Source: Cercozoa sp. M6MM
Taxonomy: Eukaryota > Endomyxa: Ascetosporea
Length of the DNA stretch: 64,000 nucleotides
Direction: 5' to 3' (one strand)
Assembly (NCBI GenBank): GCA_040357565.1
Contig: JBDODJ010000012.1
How positions within the stretch are numbered: position 1 is the first letter of the stretch; each line of letters opens with the position of its first letter. This document shows positions 27,204 to 40,172 of this stretch, piece after piece. Below the pieces are notes generated by a model that did no database searches, had not been told where the DNA came from, and saw only the letters and a list, made by a program, of their open reading frames with translations. The position numbers and the translations under genes are program-made.

Positions 27204-30200
27204 ATGGGCTGTAGCACATCTTCAGAGGCTGCAGTAGTTGTGGCGGATGAGGATCGCACGACCCAGCGTCTGCTTGGGCACGAGAAACGCAATCGAAAGA
27301 CGCTTGGCGAAGAGACTGGGAACACCCCTGTCGCGCAAAGTTCGCGAAGCACTGAGCAGCATGCCTCTGGCGATGTACCGCAGCTGAAGGCAGATAGCTA
27401 CGAAGAGCGAAAGCAAATCTCGGCAGGCTTGCGCTCCTTTGCCGAATTGCCTGTGCCATCTTTGCACAAAAAGGGCAATTCTATAAGCGAAGACACTTGC
27501 CAAAAGCACTGGACTGAGTTTTTGGCTCGAGCGTTAGAGGAAGAAATACTACTTAAACAGGTAACTAAACTGCTGCCCTAAGGAGCAATTCAGAACTTTT
27601 TCGAGGTGACTTCTTACTTAAACTTATTTAGCTGCATGCTCGCACAAAGAAGCGAGAGAGGCAACCACTCTCTCAAGACAACCTGCGGGCGCGCACAGTT
27701 CGGCCGTTCTTATCCTCCACTTTTCGGGACTTCAACGAGGAACGAGATGCTTTGAATCGAGACGCTTTCCCCGTACCGTTAAACCTAATAATTTACCTAT
27801 TTCATAAAAAAATTAAAACCAACAGCTCGTATTGATTGACAGTTTCTCGAGCGCGTGTGCTCTCAACGTAACGTCTCGTTCGCTCCGCTTGACTTAAGGT
27901 GGGGCGTCACCTCGGAGCAGAGTGGCACGGGGCATGTTATCCGTGTATGTCTCGAAGGTATCGATTTTTCAACGCCGTACTTCGTGGGAAGCATTGGATT
28001 TCGCAACGGCTGGGCCTTGCCGCCACCGGATGCTTCCTACAAAGACGAACTCCTCGAAAAAACCTTCCAAGTCGCCGAAGAAATTCCAAAATTCGATTTT
28101 GTTCGCAAGTTGCGCAATCGCTCTGTGACCGAAATAGAAATCGCGTATGGAGCTCTCAATGCTGCCACAGGTACCACATTACACGACTGGAGTTTGTTTA
28201 AGTGATATCCGCGTATAACGTTGCACACAAGCAGAGAACGAAATCCAGAACACACGTTGTTTTTTCTATTTCAAATCCGCGGAGTTTTTGAAGACGGTTC
28301 CGCCCAGCGAACGCGCTACCTTTGTGGACGATGGAGTGGTTTTTTATTTCTTCCAGTTGTCGTTTCGGTTGGCTTCGGTGTCATTTGTCGCTTTAATCAG
28401 GCTGCTGCTCGTTTGAGTGATCTAAAAAGACGCATTATTGAGGCAGGACACTTTGTGCGATGGTACAGAACTCCGAACGAATACGCTCGTATGGTGCTTT
28501 CCGACATGCTGGAGTCCCTCGACACTGACTTCCCTGAGAACGACAAACAGCACGACACGATGGTATTGTATGCATGCAAGAGTCGGCGACCACACGCATT
28601 TTTTTAGCAGTATTTGTTCATTGTTTCAGAGTACTGAGCGGGATGTACACGACTCTATCGCGACTGAAGCAGGCAGATGTGTTTTCGGCCGCGACCAAGA
28701 GATAAAACAACTCGTGGCTTGGCTTGTATCCAAAGACGAAAGCACTAGCCATGTGCTCCGTGTCACCGGAAACCGCGACGGCGCTGGCGTCACCTCTACT
28801 GTAAAGCGCGAATCACATCATGCGCCTAATTTTTAAGACTGAGTGTCAGGATTGCTTAATTTAGTTGGGTGCGTTTGTTTGTCGGATGCAAAAATTCCAA
28901 AAAAAGGGCGACAACGAGAGTGATGATCTCGGCATCGCTTGGCAGAACGCAGAGGTCGTATACCGTCAGGTAAAGTTGGGTCTGTAGGAACCAAGCTTAG
29001 TTGTATTCTCTGAACGCTGGAGCAGGCAGGTGCCACTCCAGCAACTGTATCGCTAGTTGGCTTGCTCAACTCATTGAGCGACGACATCGGGCGTCGATAC
29101 GATCAATCGCAAGACCGAGAGGAGCAAGGGCACGAAGCTAGTCCGCTGCATCGAGCTCAACTTCAACTGGAAAACGTGTGCCAGCTTGCCACGCCAAGCA
29201 AACCTCTCCTCATTGGTAATCTCCAATGATGCGTACTTTGATTAAAAATATCACTCCGTGCAGTGGTGGATCACATCGACGAAGTGCGTGGGTTAAGGGG
29301 TCATATCAAGGTGCATGGCGGGTGGCATTCGTTGCTGCACTTCCATGCAGCAGCGCACCAATGCTGCCGCATCGTGTTTGCTTCGAGGCGACGCGCACTT
29401 GCATGGATAGCTGCTGAGGCTCGCAACACAGTATATTCGCATGGTGGTAGAGGCAGCTGGCGCTCGTCTTGGCGGCGAGTGTCCTCGCTGTATCGCAGTC
29501 ACCGTTCCTCGAGGAGGTCACCACGTCGAGAGTCTAACCGAGGCAAGATTTCGCAGTCTGGCCGTGCTTCTTCTATTTTATTGAAGGCGCGTTCTGTTGC
29601 AAAAGCAATAGAGAAGGATGTCGATCCGTCAGAGTCGTTTGTCTTGGGGAACTTGTCTCGCGATGCAGCAGCACAAGTGACTCGTTTTTATCTCAAACAG
29701 TTCGGCAAGGTCCTTGATGATGCCCAGATGCAAGCCTTGCTCCCTGAAGACGACAGGCATGCGACGCGCGTGGCTCTTTTCTTGAAAACCACACTGGAGG
29801 AACTGCGTGTGTTTGGCTCATTCGAGCATCTTACCGAGCACATTAAATCCTGTAGCGCACGCCCGAACATAACAGCGCTGATGCAAATAGTTTTAGACAG
29901 GATAGAACACGAGTTTGACTACGAACTTGTGGCCGCCTGTTGCTCAATCGTTGTGTTTGCCCGGCGTGGTGCCACCACGAACGAATTGCGCAGCGCACTG
30001 CGCGAGCAGGGTCACGACATGTGGCAAGTGACGTCGCTTTTGTCGCAAATGCGGCGCGTTGCTTTTGCGGAGGTAGCCGGTACGGTTCACTGCTATTCAC
30101 ACGCCAGTGATGCGAAGGCAGTATGTGTGCTTTGCGCAGGAGTGTTGCATGTGGCACACGAGTCGATCCATGAGGCGCTGCGACATAGATATGCCAGCCA

Positions 30201-33200
30201 TCGAGAGGCTGCCCAACAAGCACTGCTGAATGAGCTGCTACGGTGCACCGAGCGAGTGCAAAACGCTCAAAGCAATAGCGACGACACGAACACAGAAAGT
30301 AGCAACTCATCGAACGTTGCTTTTCCTCTGCGAGCCCTCGTCGAAGTTCCCTGGCTATACGTGCAACTGCGACGACATGAAAAAGTGCAACAGATACTTC
30401 TCGACCGACACTGGTTTTCCGCCTTGTACGGGGCAGCAGCATTTCGCGCAGATGTTGATGAAATCTATTCCTTTGCTACTGAAGACACCGGTTTTGAGGA
30501 CAAGCTGCTCAATGAGGTAGTTTCGTCTGTCGACTCGCAAATTCATGTTTCATTGTGTGTCTGTGAGCAGATTTGCGTCAGTGACAGCGACGACCACAAG
30601 TGCAAACTTGCACAGTTTTTTCTTGAAAAGGGCCAGTTGCAACGTTCCGAGACGTTGCTGCAGAACGTACGCGCACGAGAGCCTGCAGTCGTCGTGCAAC
30701 ATGCACTGCTGCTGCGACTCCAGCGAAAGTTTGAGCAAGCACACACGATGCTGACACAGCTGCTAGGAAAGCAAGATGGATCACTAAATAGCACCCTGCA
30801 GCTACATGTGTTATCCGAACTGGCTTCGCTGTCAACTCTTCTTGCGAGTGACCCTGCGCAAGCGATCTCGCTGCACAGTATTTTTTTGCACTCTTTCCCT
30901 TTGTTGCATTAAATTTATCTTTCAAATGATATGTGAAAACGTTGTGTTAGGACAAATACTGGAAATGAAGCAAAAAATGTACAACGGCGATAACAACGTC
31001 GTTGTCGCAGCCTCCAGAGTGACACTTGCCAACGCTTTATTGAATCCGCCGAATGTAAAAGTCGATTTTTCCTCGCGGAGCCGCTTGTACAATTTTGTGA
31101 CCAGAGCAAGCAAGCCGCTTCAGAAGCCGAAAATGAACTGACGCAAGCGATTAAGGTTCTACAGCAGTGGAGGTGCGCTGTCACTCCACGAACTTTTACC
31201 CCTTGACATAATGTATTCGTCGTTTGAAACACCTTGTAAATTTAGAGGTGAGCGCTCACTGGAGACAGCTGCTGCTCAAGTGTCTCTCGCTGCGGTACAC
31301 TCTTTGCGCCTGTAGTTAGAGCTGTGAATTGATCTCACAAAACAGTGTCAAGCACGGAAAGGAGAAATTGACGCTGCAGTAACAACACTTCGTGCAGCGT
31401 GGCTCACCAAACGGCGCTTGCTCGGTGGTACCGTGTTTTCGCTTCGATTTTCAATTTTTGGCAAAGACACTGCTGTAAATTATTGTTCTTGTTTAGAAAA
31501 GCACATCGCCTCCACAGCTACCGCACTGAATCTAGCAACTGCGTTGCTGCAGCAAAATACTGACGACGCGCATGAGGTCCGAATGGCATCGACTTTGATG
31601 TAATTAGTATACTGGGGGGGGGGGGGGGGGATAGCGACAGTTATGAAATTTAGGCGAGTACGCTGGCATTAACAGCGCTGACGGTGAGACAACAGCACTT
31701 AGCACCAAATGACCTTGCAGTACTTGCGTGTGCCAAAGTCCTCGCTATGTGTCACACAAAAAACCAAACAACGTGAGTTTCTTCTTACCCCTTCAAACCA
31801 AACTGAAAGTGTCTCTATCGGCAGAGAGAGCGCAAAAACTTTACGAAGCTGCGCTGACATCGCATTGGGTATTTCTGCGAACGACGTTCAGATCATAAAC
31901 TCCCATATTATGTTGCTCCTAACTTTGTAGACATTGCCGACTCAAGCACGGAGACAAACAACATAGAGGAGTGCGAACGGTGTGCCCTCAAGTGGTTGCG
32001 ACAAAGTGCGCATGCGTTCATGCAAACTTTGAGCGCTAAAGTTGGCAGTGACTCAGGTGTCATCGACCTTGAAGAACTAACGGCCATCGTCGCCGATACA
32101 TGTAAATTTTAATTTTTATCGACTGGTTTTTTCGCGCTGCTTTGTAAATGCGCAAGTAAATTTCACCTTGCACTGCGTTTCAGGCGCAAGAAGCTGGTGC
32201 TCGGCTGCGTTTGATGGTATGTATATATATACGTGTCCAAAATATATTGATTTCCTTGCACGAATCGCATCGGCACTTTTTTGTTGTTGTTGATAGAAGT
32301 GGCGCAGTTGATGCGTCAAGTTCTACAATTTGATCGATTGCCGGAAGCGAGCAAAACACGTGTGGAAGTTTGGTTGCGGGCAAGAACGAACGAAAATCTG
32401 TATCCTAAAACATGTTCAGTCTCACTGCTGACCTCTGTCTAGTCCAGCACACTCATGAAATTGTGTTGGCAGCACAAGTGAAGAGACGCCACTTTCAATT
32501 CTGATGCTTCAGTTGGAGCGAGCCATGGCAAGCAACGAGCGACAGCAGCGACTTCAGTGCGCACGAGATGTTCTAGTATATTTCCTCAGTCTGGAATCCT
32601 AACTTTTGGGAACACTGCAATGTTCCATGTCTTGTGTTCTCACGTAGTTGAGACTTGGCAATTCAAAGACACGTCAAAAAGAAAATGCTGCATCTGTGGG
32701 TGCGGCGATCGAATTAGTCTTTGCGGCCACATTGCAACGAGACACTGAGACCGAAAGCAATGTGTACCACTAACTGCCATTTCAAATCATTTTGTTTACA
32801 TGGGGTGTTCGTGTTACAGGCTAGAGCAAACAAAGCAAGGTGACTTGCTGTTCGAATTGCACTGCGTAGCCGAAGCGGCGCTCCCAGTCGATAGCGCTCT
32901 ACTTTCGGATATACGTTTCGAATTAGCAATGGCTTGGATCGAACTTGACCGAAGTATAGAAGAATCGCGTACTTGGCTTCTGCAGTCGCGAAAGTCCAAA
33001 GTAAACTTAAGTCATTTCTTCCAAGACGAGGCTTTTTGTCAAGCTAATTTACTTTAAATTGCCCAGGAATCGAGATTTGGCCCCAATCACGAGCAAGTGT
33101 TGGAAATCGATGATTGGTTGGAGGAGTTGGCAGTATGAACAGAAGCCAATTCAGTAACATTGCTCTGGACGGCGAGACACTGTTCCTGAGTTGGCTGCAA

Positions 33201-33277
33201 CATGCAACGGCAACCATCATAGTTTGGCCTTGTGCAGCGCCTGCGCGATGCTTCGAAAGCCGGCTAGTGTTGTCTAA
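27204..33277 (+). CDS. nephrocystin-3-like NTPase with degenerate TPRs
   Basis: The ATG at 27204 opens MGCSTSSEA, a strong N-myristoylation signal with a palmitoylatable Cys, as in NPHP3, which is targeted to cilia by its myristoyl group. Exon 2 gives VRPFLSSTFRDFNEERDALN and exon 3 VSFAPLDLRWGVTSEQ, the DUF4062-like module of NPHP3. A STAND/NACHT-type NTPase follows: P-loop region HVLRVTGNRDGAG, then Walker B PLLIVVDHIDEV. A long exon (to about 30880) has winged-helix-like NTPase tail sequence. Small exons with TPR-like pieces (LEMKQKMYNGDNNVVVAASR; SRFGPNHEQVLEIDDWLEEL) run to TAA at 33275. The Walker A lysine seems replaced (see findings). The 3' end is the least certain part. Confidence 0.75.
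31616..31630. repeat. poly-G run in a sense-strand intron
   Basis: Fifteen G on the sense strand of the NPHP3-like gene, an exception to the C-tract rule seen in other introns. Confidence 0.8.
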
Positions 33278-33436
33278 CGCTGTGCGAGAGGTCAAACGAT
33301 TTTAAAATCCAAGTGCCTGCTAGGATTTAAAAACTTAATCGGGCATTAAATTTATAGCATTTTAATCGCATTATATTTATAGCAGTGTAAATTTACTGTA
33401 TGCCCTTTCCATCCAATGTCGCGATTAAACACACTG

Positions 33437-35195
33437 ATGTCACAGCCCAAGGAACTCAGTGAGAATCTAACTATTGTACATTGTCCCGGATCGAAGGGGG
33501 GGGGGGGCGAAACCACGAAACAAGAAACGCCTAGAAACGTCACACAGTTTTCGGCTTGTCAAGTCGTGAACGTACCCAAGGGATACTCATAACTACAAGG
33601 TGAAGCTGGCAAACTGAAACCGCAACGGCTAATCGATGAGTCACATACCCAAACTGCCGAGCCACGTAATCTTAAACTTAAACTTACGTCTCCAATCCCC
33701 CATCCACACTCAAACTGTTGAGATGAGTAGGTTCGAGAAGCGCAACGCGTGCAGAGGGTGCAGCAACTAGCCAAATACCTTCGTTGGCAGCGGTAATTCC
33801 GCGCTACTCCCTTGAAAATTAAAAAACAATCTGCGTATTAAAATTTAGACAACGACGGGCGATGGTGTTGCGTCAAATGATGCTAGAGTAAAATTTACCC
33901 ATGTCTTTATCGATACTGAGTTTTGTTTGTGTTTTGACTTGGCATTCAGTTTTATAAATTTTAGTAGCAAACAACACGCTTACAACGGAGACGCACTGAA
34001 GCGCCGATTGCTGGCGGCACATGAGCAGCGCATGCGACAGGTTCCGAACCGGACGACGACAAGCAACCCCAATAAGCCGATGTTGCCGGCGGCTCTTCGC
34101 TTGAACTTACCGGGTGCGAGTGAGACACCAATCGTGTCCCCTATGAGCGCTGCTCTTGTTGCGTGTACCGAAGAAGAGCGGCTTAGAGGTATGCCACGTT
34201 GCATACGCATAAATATTGTATTTTCTATGCTAAAAATACCGATACAATTGTAAGTTTAGTGACATCGGAAGTAGGAAAATCAATTCTAAGAAAGCTGACT
34301 CGAGAATACTATGGTGCAGCCGCTCAGCGACAGACTTCTGTCAACATTTCAGGTAGATTAGACTGAGTATCACTCATTCACATTCATGAAAAATGACTTC
34401 AGATGTAGCAGACCGAGCCAAAACTTCATCTTCAGCTGCGACAACGTCTTCGTCGACAACGTCTTCGTCGAAGTCAATTGAGTTTCCACTGGCATTGTTT
34501 CTCAGACTCAGTGCCGAAAAAAACAAACACCGGTATTCAACAATCTTAAACAAAGCAGAACCAAAACAACTCCCATTTGTTCAAACGAAACGCGTAGGGC
34601 AGCAGCTTTGGCGTATCAGTGTTGTCACTCCGTGGAAGGTCATGAGGCGAACATGTACGGGAAACCCATCCTCCGCGCTACTACATTGAATGATGTACCT
34701 GCTTTGCTCAGCAAGGACGTTAAATTCTGCTTCGGAAGAAACCGCTTTTCGCACCGAGGAGTAAAGGTACAGTACTCACTCACTTGCAGTCGAGTTGTCC
34801 ATCCCCCTCGCATTGGTTGACCCGTCCATCCTCCTCGCATTGGTTACAGTGCGAGTTCGCAAGCAAAAGCGCGCTTCGGTGGTTCATATCCGCCGTGTGC
34901 ATCAACCACTGTAAGGTACTGAAACCATACCCCTCCCTAGACTGATAAGTATGCCGATTGCATACCCGTTCTGCAGGCACACATTCCGATGTCGCAACCA
35001 CTGCGCGAGTTTTTTAAACTGCCTTCCCCAGTGCCAAAGAAAGCCAAGACTAAAGCGGCTCGAGAGTTTGTTCGTCTCAGTGCTCCCCCAAACTCTACGC
35101 GGAACCTTTCCTTGAGCGCCAGCGATCCGGATATTCGACGCGGCGCTCTGTGTCTTTTGGAATTCCGGCGGACACTGCGAGAGCGGCAAGCATAA
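33437..35195 (+). CDS. unknown protein, gene model uncertain
   Basis: Exons with coherent joins read REAQRVQRVQQLAKYLRWQR, then SKQHAYNGDALKRRLLAAHE, LRLNLPGASETPIVSPM, KLTREYYGAAAQRQTSVNIS, a Ser/Thr run, and a last exon with MSQPLREFFKLPSPVPKKAK and RRGALCLLEFRRTLRERQA before TAA at 35193. A plausible start is the ATG at 33437 (MSQPKELSENLTIV), but the join between it and the first confident exon at about 33729 is unresolved. The exons might instead be the 3' part of the NPHP3-like gene. The product is basic, low in hydrophobics, and unrecognised. Confidence 0.45.
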
Positions 35196-35598
35196 GAAAA
35201 GTAGTGTGTATACATTAAATTTACTGAACTGAACTGGGATCTCCGCTCGCCTCCACAATTGAACGTAGTGGATATAGCCTGTTTCTTGAGTGGCTCTAAC
35301 TCCCATCCCGGTCGTTACCCGCCATGTCAGCCACAGAATTCGAAAGTTTTTCAGTTTTCCCGGTCCAGCACGGCAGCTGCAGTGTTACTACGCTATTCAG
35401 CTGCGTCGAGAACATTCATTGAGCGCAAACGACGTCGACTACTGTACGCCAACTTTCCCACGCGGTTCAGTTTGAGTTCTGTATCTATGAGTAACCCCGC
35501 AATTGCAACCAGCGACTTCATCGACCGACGCAGACGCGATTTGACGGGCCAGACAACGATACATAGAGCCTGAGTATTCAACCCGAACGTTGCGTTAC
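35196..35598. other. intergenic, tail-to-tail
   Basis: Between the unknown gene (+) and PRP17 (-). Short ORFs on both strands, no splice-supported gene. Confidence 0.4.
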
Positions 35599-35716
35599 TT
35601 ACTGCCACAGCTTGACGAGGCCATCCCAGCCGCACGTAGCCACGAGCGACGGACGGTGCGGATGCCACGTCACACCCACGCAAGCCTGTCACAAGGAGCA
35701 CACGCATACGTCTATG

Positions 35717-35778
<62 letters not shown>

Positions 35779-36080
35779 GGGGGGGGGGGGGTCAAAACAG
35801 ATGTGGGCATACCCCTTCGTGGCACTTCATCATGCGCTGTCGGCGGCCAGAGTTCCAGTCCCTGTCGTGCATCGCGAGAGTGTCAAACCAGTCAGTGTGT
35901 GGAAGGATAGGATAGCAGATAGGATACCAGAAGAACATGCGTCCATCGGAAGAACCAGAGGACACGAAGCGGCCGTCGGGAGACACGTCGCACTGAATGG
36001 CAAAGCCGGCGTTCTGGTGGCCGGAGAACTTCTTCTTGCTCTGATGGGGGGGGGGGGGTAAAGCGGTGTATATGCATATA

Positions 36081-36114
<34 letters not shown>

Positions 36115-36670
36115 TGGGGTACCTCCATGCGGAACTTGTTGGTGCTGCCCCAGGTGAGGATCTTGTTGTTCTGCGACTGCACCAAAAAGTGCTGATCCGA
36201 CGGCGTGCGTGTCACCCTAAAAACATGGCATTTATACAGACACAGACGCAAGTATAGACGGGGGGGGGGGGGGGTGGGGTAGTAGTACCAAGACGACGCA
36301 TGCATCCACGGTTCCAGCATGTGCTTCACTGGCACCGGCGCACCGTACTCCCACCTGGGACACAAGTGGGTAGGGGGAAGTTATACCAAGGGTTACAAGA
36401 GGTAGGGGCAGTACACAATAATCTTCTTGTCGTCACCGACCGAGACGAAACGACGGCCGCCATCGATGAAGCAGATCGAGTTGACGGCGTCGAGGTGCTC
36501 CTCGTAGACCTGGGCCACCTTGCCGCCCTACACACGGAGTGGGGTAGGGGGAGGGGGTAAGGAAAAGTAATGTCCGGGGTACCTGCGTCTTGAGTTTGGC
36601 GAGGTCGCTGTTCGGGTCCAAGTGCTCCGGTGGCGGTGGTGCTCGCGTGTCCTATGGTTCGGGAGGTAAA

Positions 36671-36701
<31 letters not shown>

Positions 36702-39003
36702 ACAAAGGGTATAGTGGGTACCCACTGCACGATACGCCGGTTACGCTGACCGCAGAGGAACTCGTCCTTGCCGCGCAACGGGTGGAACTTGGCGCACAAC
36801 GGTGTCACACCCTGCAAGGAGAGGTGGTAAGGGGGGGGGGGGGGGGGAAATGCAACTGGTAGGATAGTACAGTAGTGTGACGCGACACGACCTGTCCCGT
36901 CTCGGTGTCCCACAGCTACAGACAGACATGCACGTCAGACACTTTGACACACACACACAGAACCTGCCCCCACAAAACCCCACCTTGGTGTAGTAGTCGT
37001 AGGACACGGTGAGGAAGTGCCGACCGTCGCTTGAGAAGTCGATGGCACGCACGGCCTGTCCAGGGGGTAAGCGCGCGCGGGGGGGGGGGGGCGAAAGTGG
37101 ATGCGGGGGTACCTTCTCGTGACCAGCGTAGTCGCGCAGCAGCGACGGCTTTCTTCTCGAGTCGGTGCCGCCGGCTGACCACAGTTTGACCAGTCCGCCC
37201 ATCCCCGCGGACAACAGCAAGTGACCGCTCTGCGGCAGCCACTGCACCGCCGCCACCGCCTTGTCGTGTCCACGCAGCGTGGCCTGAGTCCGGGGGGGGG
37301 GGGGTAAGGGGGAGAGAATAAAGCAAGGCATGAGATACAAAGTGTCGCTTCGGAATCGAGTTGAAGCCAGCGAGTTCCTCGTCGCTCTCGCTGCACGAAT
37401 CAAGGAGTATCGTAGTATCGGGGNNNNNNNNNNNNNNNNNNNNNNNNNNNNNNNNNNNNNNNNNNNNNNNNNNNNNNNNNNNNNNNNNNNNNNNNNNNNN
37501 NNNNNNNNNNNNNNNNNNNNNNNGCGGGGGCTAAGGTAAGGCCAGTAAGGTATACGGGCTTAGATAGCACACCTGCCGAGGTAGTCCGTGGCAGGCGAGG
37601 ACGACACCCACTGTGATGTCTCTGCAGGAAGGAGAGGTAGGGGGTAAGGGTAGAAAGAGGAAGGCATTACCGATGGCTCTCTGGTGGCGCAAACGTGCCA
37701 ACGTTTGATCCTCCGACTCGAGCTACCAGATTGAGGGACATTGGGGTGGGGGAGGGGAGGAAGCAATGCAAGAACAAGCCTACATCGTCGAGAGCGACGT
37801 CACCACCGTGACGATATCTGTGCGCGTCGTGTCTGATCTGTACAGGGTAGGACACATACGGACACCCCATAGGGACAGGTACACATGGACAAACACAGAT
37901 ACATATAGACAGAGTGGTACCTGAACATCGCGCGCGTTCTCCATTCGCTGTCGCTCGCGCTCTTCCTCGTCTGCAAATACGCGTGTAAAGTGGTACGGGG
38001 GGGGGGGGGGGTAAGCGAAGTCGAGGTGTACGTACCTTCCGAGTCCTCCTCCTCCTCCTCCTCGGCTTCAACCACTTCTGGCTCGCTCTCTTCCTGCAGA
38101 CACACCCGCACATGTACACATGCACACAGGCATACACCAGCACACTGGGTGACCAAGGCAGAGTGCAAACGATACGAGTTCTGCGTCGGAGAGAGTGCCA
38201 AATTTGTCCTTGTGCAGCAGTTGCACCTCCTCGTCGCTGTCGCTCTCACTGTCGCTCTGGGGTCTGCCGTGTCATCGCAATGAAACAGAAAAGTTAAAAA
38301 AGGTAGGGTAGGGGAGGGTAGGCATAGAGTAGGGTAGGCATAGAGTAGGGTAGGCATAGAGTAGGCAGGGTAGCAAAGTAGGGTAAACACACTTGACTGA
38401 AGGCGCGAGACGTCGCTTCTTGCGCTTGCGGCGGCGCTTGAGCGACTGCGGCGCCACTGTGGCCAGTCTGCGCAGCATACAAAATAAACAGACATATGAA
38501 TGATCAGGCCGAAAAGATGCTACCGAGCAGCCTCAAAAGCAGCGTGATCCATTGCGTAGAGTTCGGCATGACCCGTCACCTTCTTCTGCCCAGACATTCC
38601 TCATAAGCAACACCACAGCATTGCAAAAATTCGGTTAAACACACCTTAATGCCACTGGCGAAGGTCGGACCAGCCACCGGAGCGTACATCTACGCAACAA
38701 CACACACATGCCGCAGAAAGAAAAGACCAGCTCCGCAATCTCCCAGGTACCTGCTGAATGGGAATGGCGCGCGCAAGCGAGTCGGCGTTCGGGTCCAACA
38801 CCGCCATCAACTGACACAAACATCATTTTCAATTTTGATATTGCATTCTGCCACCTGCCAGGCCATCCATACGCGCGATGAGCGGTTTAAAACTAACTTA
38901 CTGGAGCCACGGACACCTCGGGCGCCAGCGAGACGGCCTGACCCGTCAGATGTTGCTCAGTGTCACTCTCATCGCTGGAGTAGGCCACGAGACCAGCGTC
39001 CAT
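35599..39003 (-). CDS. CDC40: PRP17/CDC40 WD-repeat splicing factor
   Basis: Second-step spliceosome factor. The ATG at 39003 opens MDAGLVAYSSDESDTEQ. Short exons follow with SGQKKVTGHAELYAMD, a Lys/Arg run (LKRRRKRKKRRLAPS) and an acidic EEEEEEDSEG segment. The C-terminal WD40 propeller is clear: DKAVAAVQWLPQSGHLLLSA, AVRAIDFSSDGRHFLTVSYD, CGQRNRRIVQW, HLDAVNSICFIDGGRRFVSV, NNKILTWGSTNKFRM, HQNAGFAIQCDVSPDGRFVS and the final WHPHRPSLVATCGWDGLVKLW ending Q before TAA. This order matches human CDC40. A 100-N gap (37424-37523) falls where the exon that starts the propeller should be, so part of the gene is missing from the assembly. It shares a 209-bp divergent upstream region with p23. Confidence 0.9.
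35718..35791. repeat. (GT)n followed by poly-G
   Basis: A GT dinucleotide run ends in a G-run (about 17 G) in the last PRP17 intron; on the sense strand it reads poly-C then (AC)n. Confidence 0.9.
37424..37523. other. assembly gap, 100 N
   Basis: Exactly 100 N inside the PRP17 gene, a conventional gap of unknown size. Confidence 1.
38316..38366. repeat. 16-bp tandem repeat, three copies
   Basis: GGGTAGGCATAGAGTA is repeated three times in a PRP17 intron. Confidence 0.9.
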
Positions 39004-39212
39004 CGTAACTGTTGTATTACGACACACACACGCACGTGGGCACACCTTATGGCCGTCAGCGGCTAGCTCCACCAGTGGAACCCAATCGGCTCGACACAAA
39101 ATACTGTTTTTGGTACAAATGGACCTAATTATGGAATCCTTCTCGAAGTTTCGACCAGCCAACAGCCCCCAGTGTCTCTAACGTGTGAGCGGAGTGATAA
39201 ATTACAGTTGCA
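39004..39212. promoter_or_regulatory. head-to-head intergenic PRP17/p23
   Basis: 209 bp between divergent start codons; presumed shared promoter, no motif identified. Confidence 0.4.
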
Positions 39213-40172
39213 ATGAGGTGAGCTCAGTTTTGCTAGCATCAAAGGTGTCTGGCGTGGCATTTTTGCATTTGCTGCAGCGAGGCCCGTGTTCCGTCGTTCC
39301 GCTGGGCGCAAGACAAGAAGCACGTCTACGTGTCGATCGAGGTCGTTGACTGTGACCTGCACAAGGCCGATGTGCAGACCTCGGTACCTGTGCGCGTGCT
39401 TATCTGCAGCTTGATTCTTACCTTCTGTATTTTGCGCAGTCGCTGAGTTTCGAGGGTTCCGACCGCAACGGAATCAAGTTCGCGCTGGACATTCACCTGC
39501 GCTGCGAGGTAAAGACGCACGCTCTATCATCTTGTTGTCTTTCCATGTCTCTTTATTGTTGCTTCCGCAGGTGGACGCCGTGAAGAGCAAGTACTCAACG
39601 CACCGCAACGTCGAGTTCATCCTGGAGAAGGCGTCCGACGAGTGGTGGCCGCACCTGCTCACCAAGGTGCTCTCTTCCTCCCTCTGCCTCTCTACCTCTC
39701 TGCCTCTCTTTGTCTCTCTATCGCAATGTTGATATGCAATGCGTGTGGTGTGTCTGTGCACAGGAGGACAAGGCCAAGTACCGACAGCGCTGCCACGTCG
39801 ACTTCGACAAGTGGATCGACGAGGACGAGGCCGATGAGCAGTCTATGTTCGGCGCTCACGACTTCTCCAAGTTCCAGGGCCTCCGTACCTCCTGCCTTTA
39901 GCCTCTGTAGTGTACTATTTGTTGACTGCTGTACGGGTTAACTGTGCAGCGGGTGGCATGGGCGGCATGGACATGGCTGGCATGGGCGGCATGGGCGGCG
40001 GCGGCATGGAGGCCCTGTTGAGTCAGATGGGCAACATGGGCAAGGAGGGCTTTGCCATGGCCGACGAAAATGAGGTACGCGATGCATATTCGCATGCTTT
40101 GTACCCCTACATACCTTTACGCAACGACAGGATAGCGACGACGATGAGGAGCTGCCCGAACTCGACGTTTAA
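39213..40172 (+). CDS. p23 co-chaperone (CS domain)
   Basis: Hsp90 co-chaperone of the p23/Sba1 family, about 186 residues. Exon 1 is only ATGAG (39213-39217), followed by GTGAGC. It joins to give MSEARVPSFRWAQDKKHVYV, the classic start of the CS domain, then SLSFEGSDRNGIKFALDIHL, NVEFILEKASDEWWPHLL, and CHVDFDKWIDEDEADE, the conserved p23 exit. A Gly/Met-rich stretch (GGMGGMDMAGMGGMGGGG) and an acidic tail EELPELDV end at TAA 40170. The GGM-rich linker resembles plant p23 rather than the human form. p23 stabilises ATP-bound Hsp90 in the cytosol. Confidence 0.92.
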
